Assembly (NCBI GenBank): GCA_025529335.1
Contig: JAMYHX010000450.1
Location: 1 to 35,798, forward strand
Origin: Rhizopus sp. PT2906
Lineage: Eukaryota > Mucoromycota > Mucoromycetes > Mucorales > Rhizopodaceae
Length of the DNA: 35,798 nt
Direction: 5' to 3'
Both the position numbers and the translations under genes were made by a program. Of the stretch, positions 11,101 through 21,879 are shown in pieces. A model generated the notes under the pieces. It worked only from the letters and a program-made list of their open reading frames with translations, made no database searches and was not told where the DNA came from. Position 1 is the stretch's first letter. Each line of letters starts with the position of its first letter.

Positions 11101-11350
11101 TTAGGCAACATATTCAACTGCAAACATTCATCCAGCACTGTTGAATAAATGATGTTTGTCTTTGCTTACCAAATCTCTCTTGGAGAAGAAAAGAAGTTTG
11201 CTGAGTCAGAGGATAAATTAAGGCGCAGATGATCACTTGAGGATGATAAGGATCATAGGTTGACAGTGCTGTATCAAATACTCTAGAATAGACAGGATCC
11301 TGTCCCACGGCGACTAGTACAGACAAGTCCTTATGGATACTTCCCAGCTG
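11101..11350 (-). CDS. partial gene model of unknown function
   Basis: An exon bounded by acceptor TTTACGCAG (before 11350) and donor GTAAGC (intron start 11167) encodes LGSIHKDLSVLVAVGQDP, VYSRVFDTALSTYDPYHPQV and IICALIYPLTQQTSFLLQERF. A 52-nt intron of normal type can join it to a short last exon at 11101-11114, adding VEYVA and a stop. Alternatively its donor pairs in phase with the acceptor of the exon at 11025. The composition looks like real protein, but I do not recognise the family. No upstream exon with an ATG could be placed in 11351-11640. Confidence 0.35.
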
Positions 11351-11654
11351 CGTAAAAGGACAAGTGCCAAGTAATTTTCATATTCAGATACGAAGCAAAT
11401 TGACGCATATAAAGTCGGGCTCAATCTAACAAGCCTAAAAGTTGCATATTAGAGAATTACATTCAAAGAAAAAAAGAAAATTGGTCAACTCATATGGTCT
11501 TGTTGTGTATATTTTAATCTTTTAGATGTCAAGAAACAATTGGATAAACAGTACATGACAAGATGAATTGACTCTTGAAGACTATTGTGGCGTATCAAGA
11601 CATTACACACGCCTTTCAAATTAAAAATAGTCGACCAGCTATCATTTCACAAGT

Positions 11655-11688
<34 letters not shown>

Positions 11689-11831
11689 GAGAGAATTTCA
11701 ACGTGTTGTCAATTCGATTAATTCCCCTGAGATCCTCTGCTTGCCGGATACGCTTGCAGTCACATTTTGTCATACAGAGAAAACCATCAAACTTTTTTTG
11801 CAGTGGTTTGACTTCATTTTCAATATTACGC
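11351..11831. other. intergenic: upstream region of TRM10
   Basis: The left part may hide undetected 5' exons of the minus-strand model. The right part holds a pure T run at 11658-11684, then an AUG-less stretch 11703-11831 in frame with TRM10. A possible 3' splice site (TTTTTTTGCAG, near 11790-11803) lies inside that stretch. Confidence 0.45.
11658..11684. repeat. poly(T) tract, about 27 nt
   Basis: The longest pure homopolymer in the window, located about 150 bp upstream of the TRM10 ATG. Confidence 0.85.
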
Positions 11832-12943
11832 ATGTCGTCAGAAGAATCAAAGGATCAGACAAGAGAGACAATAGATCAGACGAATGAGACAAGTCAAGTA
11901 AAACAAGAAGAAAAACAAGAGACAAAAAAAGGAAACATTCGAGTATTCTGTGGAAGAGAATATGATATCACAGACCCTAAATTTGCTGGTAAAAGTAAAA
12001 ACGCCATCAAGAAATTGTTAAAAGATGAAATTTGGGAAGAGACAAAACGTGAACGTTCAAGAAGAAAGAAAGAAAAAGAAAAGTCAAGAAAGAGAGAACG
12101 AAAGAAGTTGGTGGAAGAAGGTGTGCTGGAACCACTGCCAAAGAAATCAAGAGCAAAGGATATTACCATAGGCAACGTCGGTCTCATCTTGGACTGTTCT
12201 TTTTCTTCATACATGCTTCATAAAGAAATCAGCTCTTTACGTGGACAGATCGGACGAAGTTATAGTGCTAATGTTCGTGCAAAAAAGGAATCCATGAAGA
12301 TGACACTGACTTCTGTTGATGATGTCCTCTCCAAGGAAATGGATGCCAAGTCGATATCTTGGAGAAACTGGAGAAATGTCGAATTGACTCCCAAGTCATA
12401 TTTGGATATCTTCAACAAGGAGGATTTGATCTATTTAACGGCAGATTCTGATAATGTTGTGCATGAATTAGAAGAGGGAAAGAACTATATCGTAGGTGCA
12501 ATTGTAGATAAAAATAGATACAAGGTAAAGACATTTCTTATCAAATCATACATGTCATAATCCTGCTGTCTATGTAGAATCTCTGTAAAAACAAGGCCGA
12601 TGAGCAAGGCATTAAGACGGCTCGATTGCCTATTGATGACTATCTGAAGCTATCTACTAGAAAGGTGCTTACTGTCAACCATGGTAAATATATGTCATAT
12701 AAAAAAGGAAGAAAAAAGATAATAAATACTTTAATAGTGGTGGAAATCATGATCAAATGGCTTGATTGTCGTAACTGGGAACAAGCATTTTTAGAGGTCA
12801 TACCAGAAAGAAAATTAAAGGATGTTGAATTAGTCAATCACCAGAGCGAAGATGATAATGAAGAAGAGAATAATGGCTATGAAGAAGAAGAAGAACAAGA
12901 TCTGTCAACAGAAACCAAAGACACATGTAAATCCACCGTGTAA
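11832..12943 (+). CDS. TRM10: tRNA (guanine-9-N1)-methyltransferase Trm10
   Basis: SPOUT-class methyltransferase that makes m1G at tRNA position 9 from S-adenosylmethionine. Exons 11832-12524, 12578-12683 and 12738-12943 give 334 residues (yeast Trm10 is 293). Start at the ATG 11832 (MSSEESKDQ). A Lys/Arg-rich N-terminal segment (about 60-105) is typical for tRNA binding. The SPOUT domain has LILDCSF, the segment DLIYLTADS, the signature IVGAIVDKNRY, and ARLPIDDYLKL plus KVLTVNHVVEIMIKWLD rebuilt across introns 1 and 2. The tail is acidic. It is tail to tail with the MED28-like gene (16 bp between stops). The frame stays open upstream without an ATG (see findings). Confidence 0.95.
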
Positions 12944-12959
12944 ATAAACAATAATTCAT

Positions 12960-13567
12960 TTAGACTTCTTCAAATTCAACGTCTTCGTCATCATCATCAT
13001 CATCGTCATCGTTTTGTTGTTGAACATCATTTGTTGTCTGTGCTGGAGGGGTTGCTATATCTGAATCAAAATCATATCCATTTAGACGAGACGCCATTGC
13101 ACGATTACTCTGTTCTATTAATATTGGTATTTCCTTATCCCATTCGTCTAGTTTAGTGACATAGGTTTCAATAGCACGCTTTTTTATCTCAATATCGCGT
13201 TTAAGCAATCTATTCATCTGAAATGTACATAATAAGCTTTTTAGCTTCATCTCTTTTATTTTGCTTACTTCTTTCAAAGACAGCTCTTTGTCTTGTAATG
13301 CCTTTGTTTTCATATTCTTCAATTGACTCTCTAGCTGCAAAAAGGTATACCGTAAACCTGCAAGCTGTTCATTGAGTCCTGCACACACACGCAGAGAGAG
13401 AGAGAGAAAGAGAATAAATATCAATATGTATAAGTCTAAGCGTACTTACCTTTTTCTTGTCCCTCTTTATTTTGTTGTTGTTGTTGTTGTTCAGGTAAAG
13501 CCAAGATTGTCTCTAAACATTCGTCAAACTCTTTTGCAAGTTTATTTGTTAATTCAGTCAAGCTCAT
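12960..13567 (-). CDS. MED28: probable Mediator subunit Med28
   Basis: Exons 13450-13567, 13269-13378 and 12960-13217 give 161 residues. Start at the ATG 13567 (MSLTELTNKLAKEFDECLE). The protein is almost all helical: an N-terminal helix, a Gln repeat from a CAA microsatellite, then coiled-coil heptads (LNEQLAGLRYTFLQLESQL and LLKRDIEIKKRAIETYVTKL). The stretch TKLDEWDKEIPIL resembles the Med28 pattern (TKLRHW....L in animals). The C-terminus is a run of aspartates and glutamates. Med28 sits in the Mediator head module. Other small coiled-coil subunits are possible, so the assignment is moderate. The second intron is 51 nt, stop-free and in frame. It shares a 150-bp divergent promoter with EBP2. 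Confidence 0.6.
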
Positions 13568-13717
13568 TTATTTGCCAATTGAGAAGAATGAGGAAACGTG
13601 TGTGTGAGGTTAAACTCATTAAGTGGCTTATGTGACGGTCTTTCATGCCCTTCACAATACCAAAAACAAAAGGTAAAGGAACTCTCAATCTTTTTTTTTT
13701 TTATAATTATAGATCCC
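13568..13717. promoter_or_regulatory. 150-bp bidirectional promoter, MED28-like / EBP2
   Basis: Very short gap between divergent ATGs. It contains a T run (13691-13702) 15 bases before the EBP2 ATG and little else that can be recognised. Confidence 0.55.
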
Positions 13718-14669
13718 ATGTCCCGCAAAGCAGAAAGAGCAGCCAAAAAAGCAGCCAAAAAAGCAGCAAAGAAAGATAAACAAGATATAGTAGAAGAAGA
13801 ACAAGTTCCTGAGGCTGTTCCTATTGAAGACGAATCTATGAGTGTAGATCAAGAAAATGAAGAACATGAAGAAGAAGAAGAAGAGGAAGAAGTCGGTGAA
13901 GAAGAAGAAAATGTTAATGAGGAAGTTAGTGAAGACGAAGAAGAAGACGATGAAGAAGAAATACAACAAAATAAACGCATTACTCGTCCCAAGATTAATG
14001 ATGAGGTAAGCTTTCTATAATATAATGAAGCTATATCAACCTAAACAATATAATAGGCTGCTATGACAAGGATTACAGAGCAATTTAAATTGAAGAACTT
14101 ACCATGGATCGAAACGATGACTATAACCTCTAGCAAACCAATTGTTGTTGAAGATCCTTCTGATGATATGGCTCGAGAATTAGCATTTTATGAACAGGCA
14201 CTTGAAGCTGCAAAGAAGGGCAGAGAATTAGTGAAAAAAGCGGGTGTACCATTCAGTCGACCCGATGATTATTTTGCAGAGATGGTGAAGAGTGATGAAC
14301 ATATGGCTAAGGTAACTATACAGAAATATATATATATATATATACAACATAAACTAATGTTGTATCTAGATTCGTCAAAAATTGTTGGATCAAGAAGCAG
14401 CTATTAAGGCATCAGAAGATGCTAAACGTCAACGTCAGCTCAAGAAGTTTGGTAAGAAGGTTCAAGTACAGAAACAATTAGAAAGACAAAAGCGAAAAGC
14501 AGAAACACTTGAAAAGATCAAATTATTAAAAAAGAAAAAGTTGAATGAAGACTTGACAACTAACGACGACTTTGATATTGCCTTGGAAAAGGCCTCTAAA
14601 AAGCCCAAGACGAAGAGTAGTTCTAAGGGCACAAAGGGCTCAAAGGTGACCAAGCCAAAGAGAAAATAA
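13718..14669 (+). CDS. EBP2: rRNA-processing protein Ebp2 (EBNA1BP2 homologue)
   Basis: Nucleolar 60S biogenesis factor needed for 27S rRNA processing. Exons 13718-14005, 14057-14311 and 14370-14669 give 280 residues. The N-terminus is basic (AAKKAAKKAAKK), followed by a long acidic stretch. Then comes the conserved core: LKNLPWIETMTITS, DDMARELAFYEQALEAA and KAGVPFSRPDDYFAEMVKSD, and after intron 2 IRQKLLDQEAAIKASEDAK and QRQLKKFGKKVQVQKQLERQ. The C-terminus is Lys-rich. Intron 2 has a TA dinucleotide run. The start is the ATG after a T-rich stretch; the frame is open further upstream but has no ATG. Confidence 0.93.
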
Positions 14670-14888
14670 AGTCCTTCTATTTTGAACAAAGGAAACAGTT
14701 TATTTATTTTGTGAATTACGCAAAAAATAGATTAAATAATAATAATAATAAAAAAGTAGATAAAAGGTTATCCACTATGTAGCAATAATGGTTATTTTAA
14801 GAAAAACAAAAGGGATAAACCGAGGAGAGAACGAGGGGAGAAGTCATGTTGCGCCAGCGACAAAACAAGGATGATGTATAATAACTGA
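14670..14888. other. shared 3' flank of EBP2 and seven-helix gene
   Basis: 219 bp between convergent stops. Contains an AAT repeat (about 14737-14752); no gene. Confidence 0.5.
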
Positions 14889-15865
14889 TTATGGACGGTT
14901 AAATTCCGTCAGCACAACTACTTCTTGATGTTGCTTAATTTCTAATGGATAGGATTTATCTGCATTCTTTGCGCTCAGTTGACTTTCGGCTGGGTGGGTG
15001 GTGACCCAATGGATGGTCGTACAAATGATAGTAAGGGCCTAATTATAAAAAAGGAAAGGGTTATATTTCTGCCAATATATGCAAACAAACAAAAGGACTT
15101 ACGATAGCAACCAGACTAGAGGCAACCAAGCCTCTTTCAGAACCATTAAAGCAGATGAGGATGATATAGTTGATACACAAGACGAGTAAGGAAATAACAG
15201 CTGCAATAGCATTTCGTTTAGACATCACACGAATAGATGGTGAATGGTGAGCAGTTTGTTGCTCTGTAGTAGGGAAACAGTAATACTTGATAAAGATACC
15301 AGCGTAGAGGATGTTGAGTAAGGCATCATAGCTCAAGGAGATGACAGAGGCTGGTAATTCGAAGCCAATTGAACAATGGAATGGATAGTCTGCTTCTACA
15401 ATATTAATTCTAAATATGATCTGAAGAATGATGACAGCAAATACTGGTAACAAAAGACCCAAGTTGACCAAGTATAAAGAAGAGCGAAGTCGTGATACTT
15501 TGGGCATCGATAGAATATATATCTAATATAAATCACTGTGAGCTTATACAAAATATACTATTGAGTTAGTTTACCTTTTCAATAAAGTAGAGATACAAGA
15601 CGATCTTGGTACCAGTTGCAATCAATGCAACATTAAAATGAGTCATGACACAAGAGATAAAGTTTCCGTTATTTGTACTTGTCAACATACAGGCAATTAA
15701 ATTGAATGCCCAAGAGAGACCATAGAGAATGAGTAATAAAGCACGAGCATAATGGATAGGACCTTCTATGCTTGCTAGTTTCCGACCAAAGATCAAGGAT
15801 ACGATGGTAATACATGTAACGCTATTGACTTCAGACAAGATTTCCCATTGATCTGGTGAGTACAT
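14889..15865 (-). CDS. seven-transmembrane protein, receptor-like, unknown ligand
   Basis: Exons 15575-15865, 15103-15522 and 14889-15038 give 286 residues. Start at the ATG 15865 (MYSPDQWEILSE). Seven hydrophobic segments can be placed by eye: VNSVTCITIVSLIFG, ALLLILYGLSWAFNLIACML, MTHFNVALIATGTKIVLYLY, YLVNLGLLLPVFAVIILQII, LSYDALLNILYAGIFIKYYC, AIAAVISLLVLCINYIILIC, and the last spanning the exon 2/3 junction (GLVASSLVAIALTIICTTIH). The C-terminal tail is about 40 residues and hydrophilic. Topology fits a seven-helix receptor-like protein, but no GPCR class signature is visible. It is divergent from TOF1 over 853 bp. Confidence 0.75.
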
Positions 15866-16718
15866 TTTTTATTATTTTGGAATAACAAAGAGAGAAAGAA
15901 AGGAAAAAACGGAAAGAGACCAGGACTTGCTTTAATAAAAACGATTCTTTAAGGAGAAGGCAAACACAAGAGTCTTTCTGGGAACCAAGTTTTGTTTTTG
16001 TTGTTTAGGGAGGAAAAAAAAAAAAAGAAAGAAAAAAAAAAAAAAGAGGGATCCAACTTTATAAAAAAGGAGAACGAATAGATAGAAATGATATTTGACA
16101 GGGAGACAAGATGCATTGTTGTATTGTGTAACTCTTTTTTATTCATGCGATTATAAAAAGGAAAAAGAATTCTTTTCTTCTTTTTTGTTTAATCATCCTA
16201 TTATTTCTATGGAAACTATAAAGAAGCAAAGAAGAGAATGGGATAATAAGAAAAGGTAATAGGCTGTGTTAAGGATGGAAGATCAATACTTCGTGATGAT
16301 AAACAGCAACTCTTTAAGGAGAAAAAAAGGTTCACTGAAAATGGACACTGAAATAATCACTTGGTGTTACTCTCTTATTTACTCTACCATGACAACATAT
16401 TATTCTATCGTGTGTGCGGGGAATATAATATATATTAAGGAGATCAAGGCATAACTGCTGCCACCGCATGTCTTTAAGAAAAAGAGAAAGGGATCACTCT
16501 AAAAACAGGGCCCAAATTTTTATTTGACTTTGGCTTTTTTTTTTTGACTTTTCTCCTTATTTTTTCAGTGTACATTCAGTTTAAAGTTCCGTACCAATAA
16601 ATTCGCGTCAAGGTCAGCGCGCGAAACGCGTGAAAATAGTCCGCTCTCTGTTTCTAGATCTCTTCTTTGGTGAGACTCTTTTTTTTTTCTCGCGTCCTGA
16701 ATTTCTAAAAAAAGAAAA
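15866..16718. promoter_or_regulatory. divergent intergenic region, seven-helix gene / TOF1
   Basis: No gene supported. Purine-rich runs at 16016-16048 lie near the seven-helix gene's leader. The TOF1-proximal end has a G+C-rich cluster at 16604-16631. A short frame starting near 16275 is not convincing. Confidence 0.55.
16604..16631. promoter_or_regulatory. MCB/E2F-like element cluster before TOF1
   Basis: TTCGCGTCA at about 16602-16610, GCGCGCGAAA at 16617-16626 and ACGCGT at 16626-16631 lie 88-117 bp upstream of the TOF1 ATG. ACGCGT is the MluI cell-cycle box and CGCGAAA is an SCB/E2F-like sequence; both bind G1/S regulators in other fungi and animals. Confidence 0.5.
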
Positions 16719-19355
16719 ATGGATACTACTGACGACAGAGTAGAAACAAGAAACTACATTCTTAGTCTGTGTTCAGCACTTGGTGCTCATGAAGAACTTC
16801 CTTCTGCAGACGGAACAAGACAATACTCTGTGGGCGACGAAGCTCTTGGTAAGCAAAGTTTAGCTGGAAAAAGAACAAGATTACCAACAAATAATATTAG
16901 CATGTCTAAGGGACCTTAGGAGAGCTATTCGTGTTGATAGCGAATATAAAGAAAAGACAGTACTCAATACTATTGCCGAGTTTAATATTATTGAATCTGA
17001 CATCGTTCCTCTCATGTTATCATTTGAAGGTCAATCAACAGAGATCGCTAATAGATTCATACTGGCATGTGGTAAAAAAAAAAAAAATGAAAATATACAG
17101 TTATGTACTTAATGTCTATACAAGTCGAGCTACTCGTGCCTATGACTTGGCCTATTGAGAAAAGCCTTGATGATGAAGAAGAAGACGAATATGATCCTAA
17201 TATGATTGATTGCTACAGGAAATATAAATTAGGCTTATTAAAGCCAGGTGTATTTGAAGTCATTTTACGCTTGGTTGAACCAGCTGTTCGCATCCCATAC
17301 AGGTAATAGAAAGTATGTATATATATTTCGGATCTAACCTTAATATTTGTCAAGTGAACGATCTATACGAGATAATACAGTCATTCGACTTGTCCTATAC
17401 TTTTTCCGCAACCTGTCAGCTATTCCCGATTTAAATCTATCACTGGCAGGAACAGTTGAGCAGATCAAGATGTCACATATGCAGGAAGACCTCATGATTC
17501 GATTTTATGAAGCAGACGTGATCGAACTCTTATTGACCATCTCATCCAATAGTATCAACAAACAAGATTCATCAGAGTGGAATGTGCTTGTTTTAGAAAT
17601 CTTATACAATATCTTTCAGCACGCTGATCCAAAAACCGTTTTTTCTTACAAGCATGCTTCTGATACAGTAAGAATATTTCTAGAGTATTCATATAATGTT
17701 CATTTACCTTGATTTAGAAAAATGTGGGATTAAGTGAGCTATCGGCTAAACTATCAGAAATGCTTACAGTAGAAAAGGCTCAAAAACGACAGAAAATAGC
17801 ACATGGGCCAACAAGACATAATAGATTTGGTGGAACATATGTATTGGAAGATTGGGTAAATAGATTAAACAAAGTAAAAAAAAGGGGGGATACATGCTTA
17901 TGTGCAATATAGGAAGGAAACAAAAAAGTCTTTCATAAACAACAGGCTGGATTTGCTGATGTAAGCGAATTGGTAGATGGAGACAAGAAGATCAGCAGAG
18001 TTGGGCTCAAGCGTAAACTTGCAGATGAAATTGGAGCTAGAAAAGTGTATCAAGATTCTCGATGTTTACTCTATCTTAAAGCAACTGCACAGTCTTTTGT
18101 TGAAACTTGTTTTAATGGTAAACAAAACAAAACAAATCAAAAAAACAAAGACATGGTTCTGACCGAAACAATAGCATTATTTTCATCTATATTAAAGGAT
18201 ATGAAAAGAGACGATAAAAAGATTGTAGACAAAGACTATATTCGCTACTATTTCTGTATGAGATGGTTTTTACAGTATCATCTTTATGAAAACAAGATGA
18301 CTAAAGCAAGAAAAGCCAATACATTATGTCCGACTTCAGGACAAGACGAAAGAAATATATTAAACAAGTCATTTGATTTTGACTTAGTTGCTACAGCATT
18401 TGATTTAGGCACAATATTGTTTTGTATACATTACATTCGACAAAAGCAAGAAGAAAAGAAATGGTTTGAAGTGGCTGTGACAGCAGATTGCTTTAAACAA
18501 ATGCTGGTTAGTTTGCACGAAATGAGTCAATCAGAAGAAGAAGAGTATCGCGATGCTGCAGAACATATTCAAAGTAATATATATTATGAACAGTCAATTC
18601 TTGATCTACTTCATAGCCTAGTAAAAAACTATCGCAACCAATCCAAGCAATACCTAAAGACTATGGTCATGCTTACTCATGTACTGCTAAAAATGCTGGA
18701 TCATTATGCAAAAACAAAAAAGACTCTATTTGTACGAAAAAAGAAAAATGAACGCTCTAGAAAAAAGAAAGATAAAAAGAAACATATGGTCGAAGGTAAC
18801 GAAGAGCAAGAGGAAGTACAAATGGATGAAAATGAAGGAAGCGAAAGTGAAGAAGACCATGGTCCTGCATATAACGAACAGTTATTTAAATTTGAAAGCT
18901 TTGAAAAGGTAAGATATATATATATATATATATATCCTTCTTGTATGACTTAAATTAACACGTACAAGAAATACATGAATGAGGATGTTATTCACACATA
19001 TTGCACTTTACTGGAATACTATGCTGATCTGGAACCTGAATACATCCACTATATCACCAGCTTCTTTCACAGGGCCATGGTGAAAAGAAAGGCAGAATAT
19101 CTGTTCTGGAAGTTGCCTGTCATGGAATTATTCAATCGCATCTTGATATACAGTAACAACTTTCCTAAAACAGAGGCACACAGCCAACTTAAAGAGTTCA
19201 TTCGCTATTCAACAAGGCTATTTTTCAAATATGCCAGTGTATATCCTTTATTATTCGTCGAAGCACTTGTGCCTAGTATCAAGACAAGGACAGACGAACT
19301 GGACAAAATCATGGCGATCCCTCAAACAGAGACTGTAGCAGAGGATGCACTGTAA
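16719..19355 (+). CDS. TOF1: replication fork protection protein Tof1/Swi1/Timeless
   Basis: Partner of Csm3/Swi3 (Tipin) that travels with the replisome, supports pausing and checkpoint signalling. Exons 16719-16848, 16901-17071, 17125-17302, 17355-17667, 17718-17855, 17913-18908 and 18969-19355 give 770 residues. The Timeless N-terminal region is clear: CLRDLRRAIRVDSEYKEKT, then VELLVPMTWPIEK rebuilt across intron 2, VILRLVEPAVRIPYRSERSI across intron 3, NTVIRLVLYFFRNL and later the FGGTYVLEDW region. The stretch RRKVYQ-like to LKATAQSFVETCFN leads into the second helical region. A Lys-rich then acidic linker precedes the last exon. The protein is shorter than animal TIMELESS and lacks an obvious PARP-binding C-terminal extension. 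It is tail to tail with the CBS/PB1 gene. Confidence 0.93.
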
Positions 19356-19390
19356 ATAATAAAGTTGATTTTATTTGGATATACAGACAA

Positions 19391-21628
19391 CTACCTTTGC
19401 TTGGATGCCTTTGAGTAGATATAAACTCCAGCAGCCGTAGCTGCCACGAGGGCAATTGTAGCAGATAATATGATATGGCTATTACTGCCTTTACTTATTT
19501 CATCCACAGTCTTTTCTTCTTTTGCAGTTTCTATTTTTTCTTCAAAAGTAGTCATCCTTTCTGTCGCTGTTGTGGTTGTTGATGATGATATGGTTGATTT
19601 GCTGGTATCTATCCTATTATCCTGCACGAACAATTTGACTTTGTTTTGTCCTGCTTTCATTGCCAAACACACAGCATCTAATACATCAGAGTCACAGGTG
19701 ATAAGCACTTTATCCCCTTCGTCATCCAAATAAGACAATGTGAGCCATTCTTTTTCATTTTCTACTTGGCTTGGAGGCAGTTTAGATCGAATGGCCTCTA
19801 AAAGTTCATTATATGTCAATTTTGTCACTACGCGATGTGTCTTTTGTTCGGCCAAAGTAAACTTGAATGTGAATACATCTTGTGCTATTGGTACTGCTGT
19901 TGTCAGTGATGACGAAGAGGCTTCGTTATTGTTGTTAACCATGCTTGCAGACTCGCTCGGTAAAATATCAGAATAAGTCTTTAATGATGTAGAGGGCTGT
20001 GGTGATATGAAAGGAGGAGGAGCTAGATGGTTATTGCTGTTATTATTTGAGTTATCTGACAGCTGTGATCCGTTTTCTGCCAAATCAGCCGCGGAAGGAC
20101 TGAAACTATCCCAAAAACGAGACCACATCGGTCCTCCTTCTGAATTGCTTCCCTGGATAGCGTTCATCTATTAGAAATGATATCAGCAATCTATTTATCA
20201 TGAGCGACAAGCTCTTATTACTTGTTTTAAGGTGACATAAGTCAGCTTCAATACATCTACAGTGCCTACTATAGTGCCATCACCAATCACTGGAAGGTTG
20301 AGATAATGACCCTCTAATGTTTTTGTTTTAGATGTTTCTTTAAATGATATCAAACTCTGTTTACACCTTACTGTTCATAAGTTTAAGGGCATCCAAGACG
20401 GTTGTTTCAGGTGTAGCTGTATCTGGAGTTGGTGTCATTACTCGTGCTACTGTGCAGTTTTCAGGATTCAATCCTGCGGCGACAACGCGGAGTACTATGT
20501 CTTTACTGTATATGGATATGTCAGTCCTAGCTATCTTTCTTTTTTTTTTTTAATATGAACTTACGAGGTAAAGATACCCTGAAGCTTGTGGCTCTTTGTT
20601 ACAAGAACAGCGGTTGTATGTAACTCTCTCATCAACACTGCGATTTCTTTTACATTTGTCTTATATTTCACTTGTGCTGGAGGAGTACCATCCAGGACAG
20701 ATTCTAACGTTGGACAGGCCATGCTCTCACGTAAATGTGTCATATATTCATTTAGCTGAGCAGGGTTACCTCCAGACCATTCCTGGTCTACCCCTTCTAA
20801 TGCGTCGTATAATTTTTGAGATGATCCAAATGCACGTTCCATTTTTTCAAGTGCCTCATATAAGCATTTAGTGATATCCAATAATCCAAAGATATCACCT
20901 TCTTCATTACAAACAGGCTATAAATAGTATGGATGAGCGAGAATGCGGTGATAGATTATAAAATATAGGCTTACTAAATGGCGGAATCCCCTTTGTACCA
21001 TAAGATCAAGTGCCTCTGTTGCTGATGTATCAGACGTGACACACAGTGGATTCTTTGTCATGATTTGACTGACAGTTGTTGTTCTGCATATGACGTTAGG
21101 CTTTCCTTATCACTTTACAGTCTCACACTTCTCTTTACTACCTTGCATCTAAACCCTCGGCTACTACTCTATACGCAATGTCTTTGGCCTATCTCCTTGA
21201 GAAGTTTAACTAAAAAAGGCAATTATGCAGCTTGACAAAGTTATTTTTGCTTACAGTAAATATGCCTGAAAGTTGATCGTCTTCATTGACCACCAATACG
21301 CAATCGCATCGTTTTGCAGCCATAAATTGTGCAGATTCTACGACAAGCATATTCTCTTTAACTGTCACAGCATGGTTTGGTCTTAAAGCAGAAACTGTTC
21401 CTGGTATACGTTTATTGAGTGTTCTGGTAGAAGTATTGGACTTTTTTAAGAATTCTTGCTCAAGTTTCTTTCGTAGTGCCTAAAGGTTACGGCGATCTAA
21501 GTTCTTGCCGTATAGACTACAACAATTTTTATCCTTACTTCGTCTTTTTTTGTTTGTCTCTGTCTACTGCTTGTATCTGAAGGGTCTGATATCTCAGCAG
21601 CCTTTATCTTTGTTGATCTTTTAGACAT
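19391..21628 (-). CDS. CBS-domain and PB1-domain protein with C-terminal membrane anchor
   Basis: Exons in gene order: 21539-21628, 21255-21479, 21142-21188, 20975-21083, 20565-20917, 20372-20505, 20222-20313, 19391-20167, giving 608 residues. Four CBS motifs in two pairs can be read: GTVSALRPNHAVTVKENMLV with LVVNEDDQLSGIFT, AKDIAYRVVAEGLDAR with TVSQIMTKNPLCVTSD and GFRHLPVCNEEGDIFGLL, then KYKTNVKEIAVLM with KLQGIFTSKDIVLRVVAAGL and VMTPTPDTATPETTVLDALK. A PB1 domain follows (FTFKFTLAEQKTHRVV; LSYLDDEGDKVLITCDSDVL), the last part carrying the acidic OPCA motif. The C-terminus is one hydrophobic helix (IILSATIALVAATAAGVYIY) and a basic tail. The same architecture occurs in fission-yeast Mug70 and plant CBSCBSPB proteins. 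CBS pairs usually bind adenosine nucleotides; PB1 binds partner PB1 domains. Function here is unknown. Confidence 0.88.
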
Positions 21629-21879
21629 CAATAGATCTTTTGATAATAAAAACAAGAGGAAAAAGTAAAAGAAGAAGAAAAAAAGGACTTGCAGTGTTTT
21701 TCCCCCCTTCAAAAATTACTCTCGTCAAAACATTTGTAGCCCAATAAGGAACTAAATTTCTGCTGTTGATAGAAAATTAGCAGACAGTTTTAAACAGGCT
21801 CCGCGTTCTTTTATATAAGCAATTATTGTTTCTCAGTCAGCATAGCCAAAGTAGTCTAAAGACTACAAGAAGCACTATA

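Noticed and set aside
16275..16454. Short frame in the seven-helix/TOF1 intergenic region
   Set aside because: About 60 codons, no recognisable features, in a promoter-like region.
18119..18151. Possible intron inside TOF1 exon 6 (GTAAAC...CAAAG)
   Set aside because: Only about 33 nt and in frame; shorter than any other intron here, so kept as coding.
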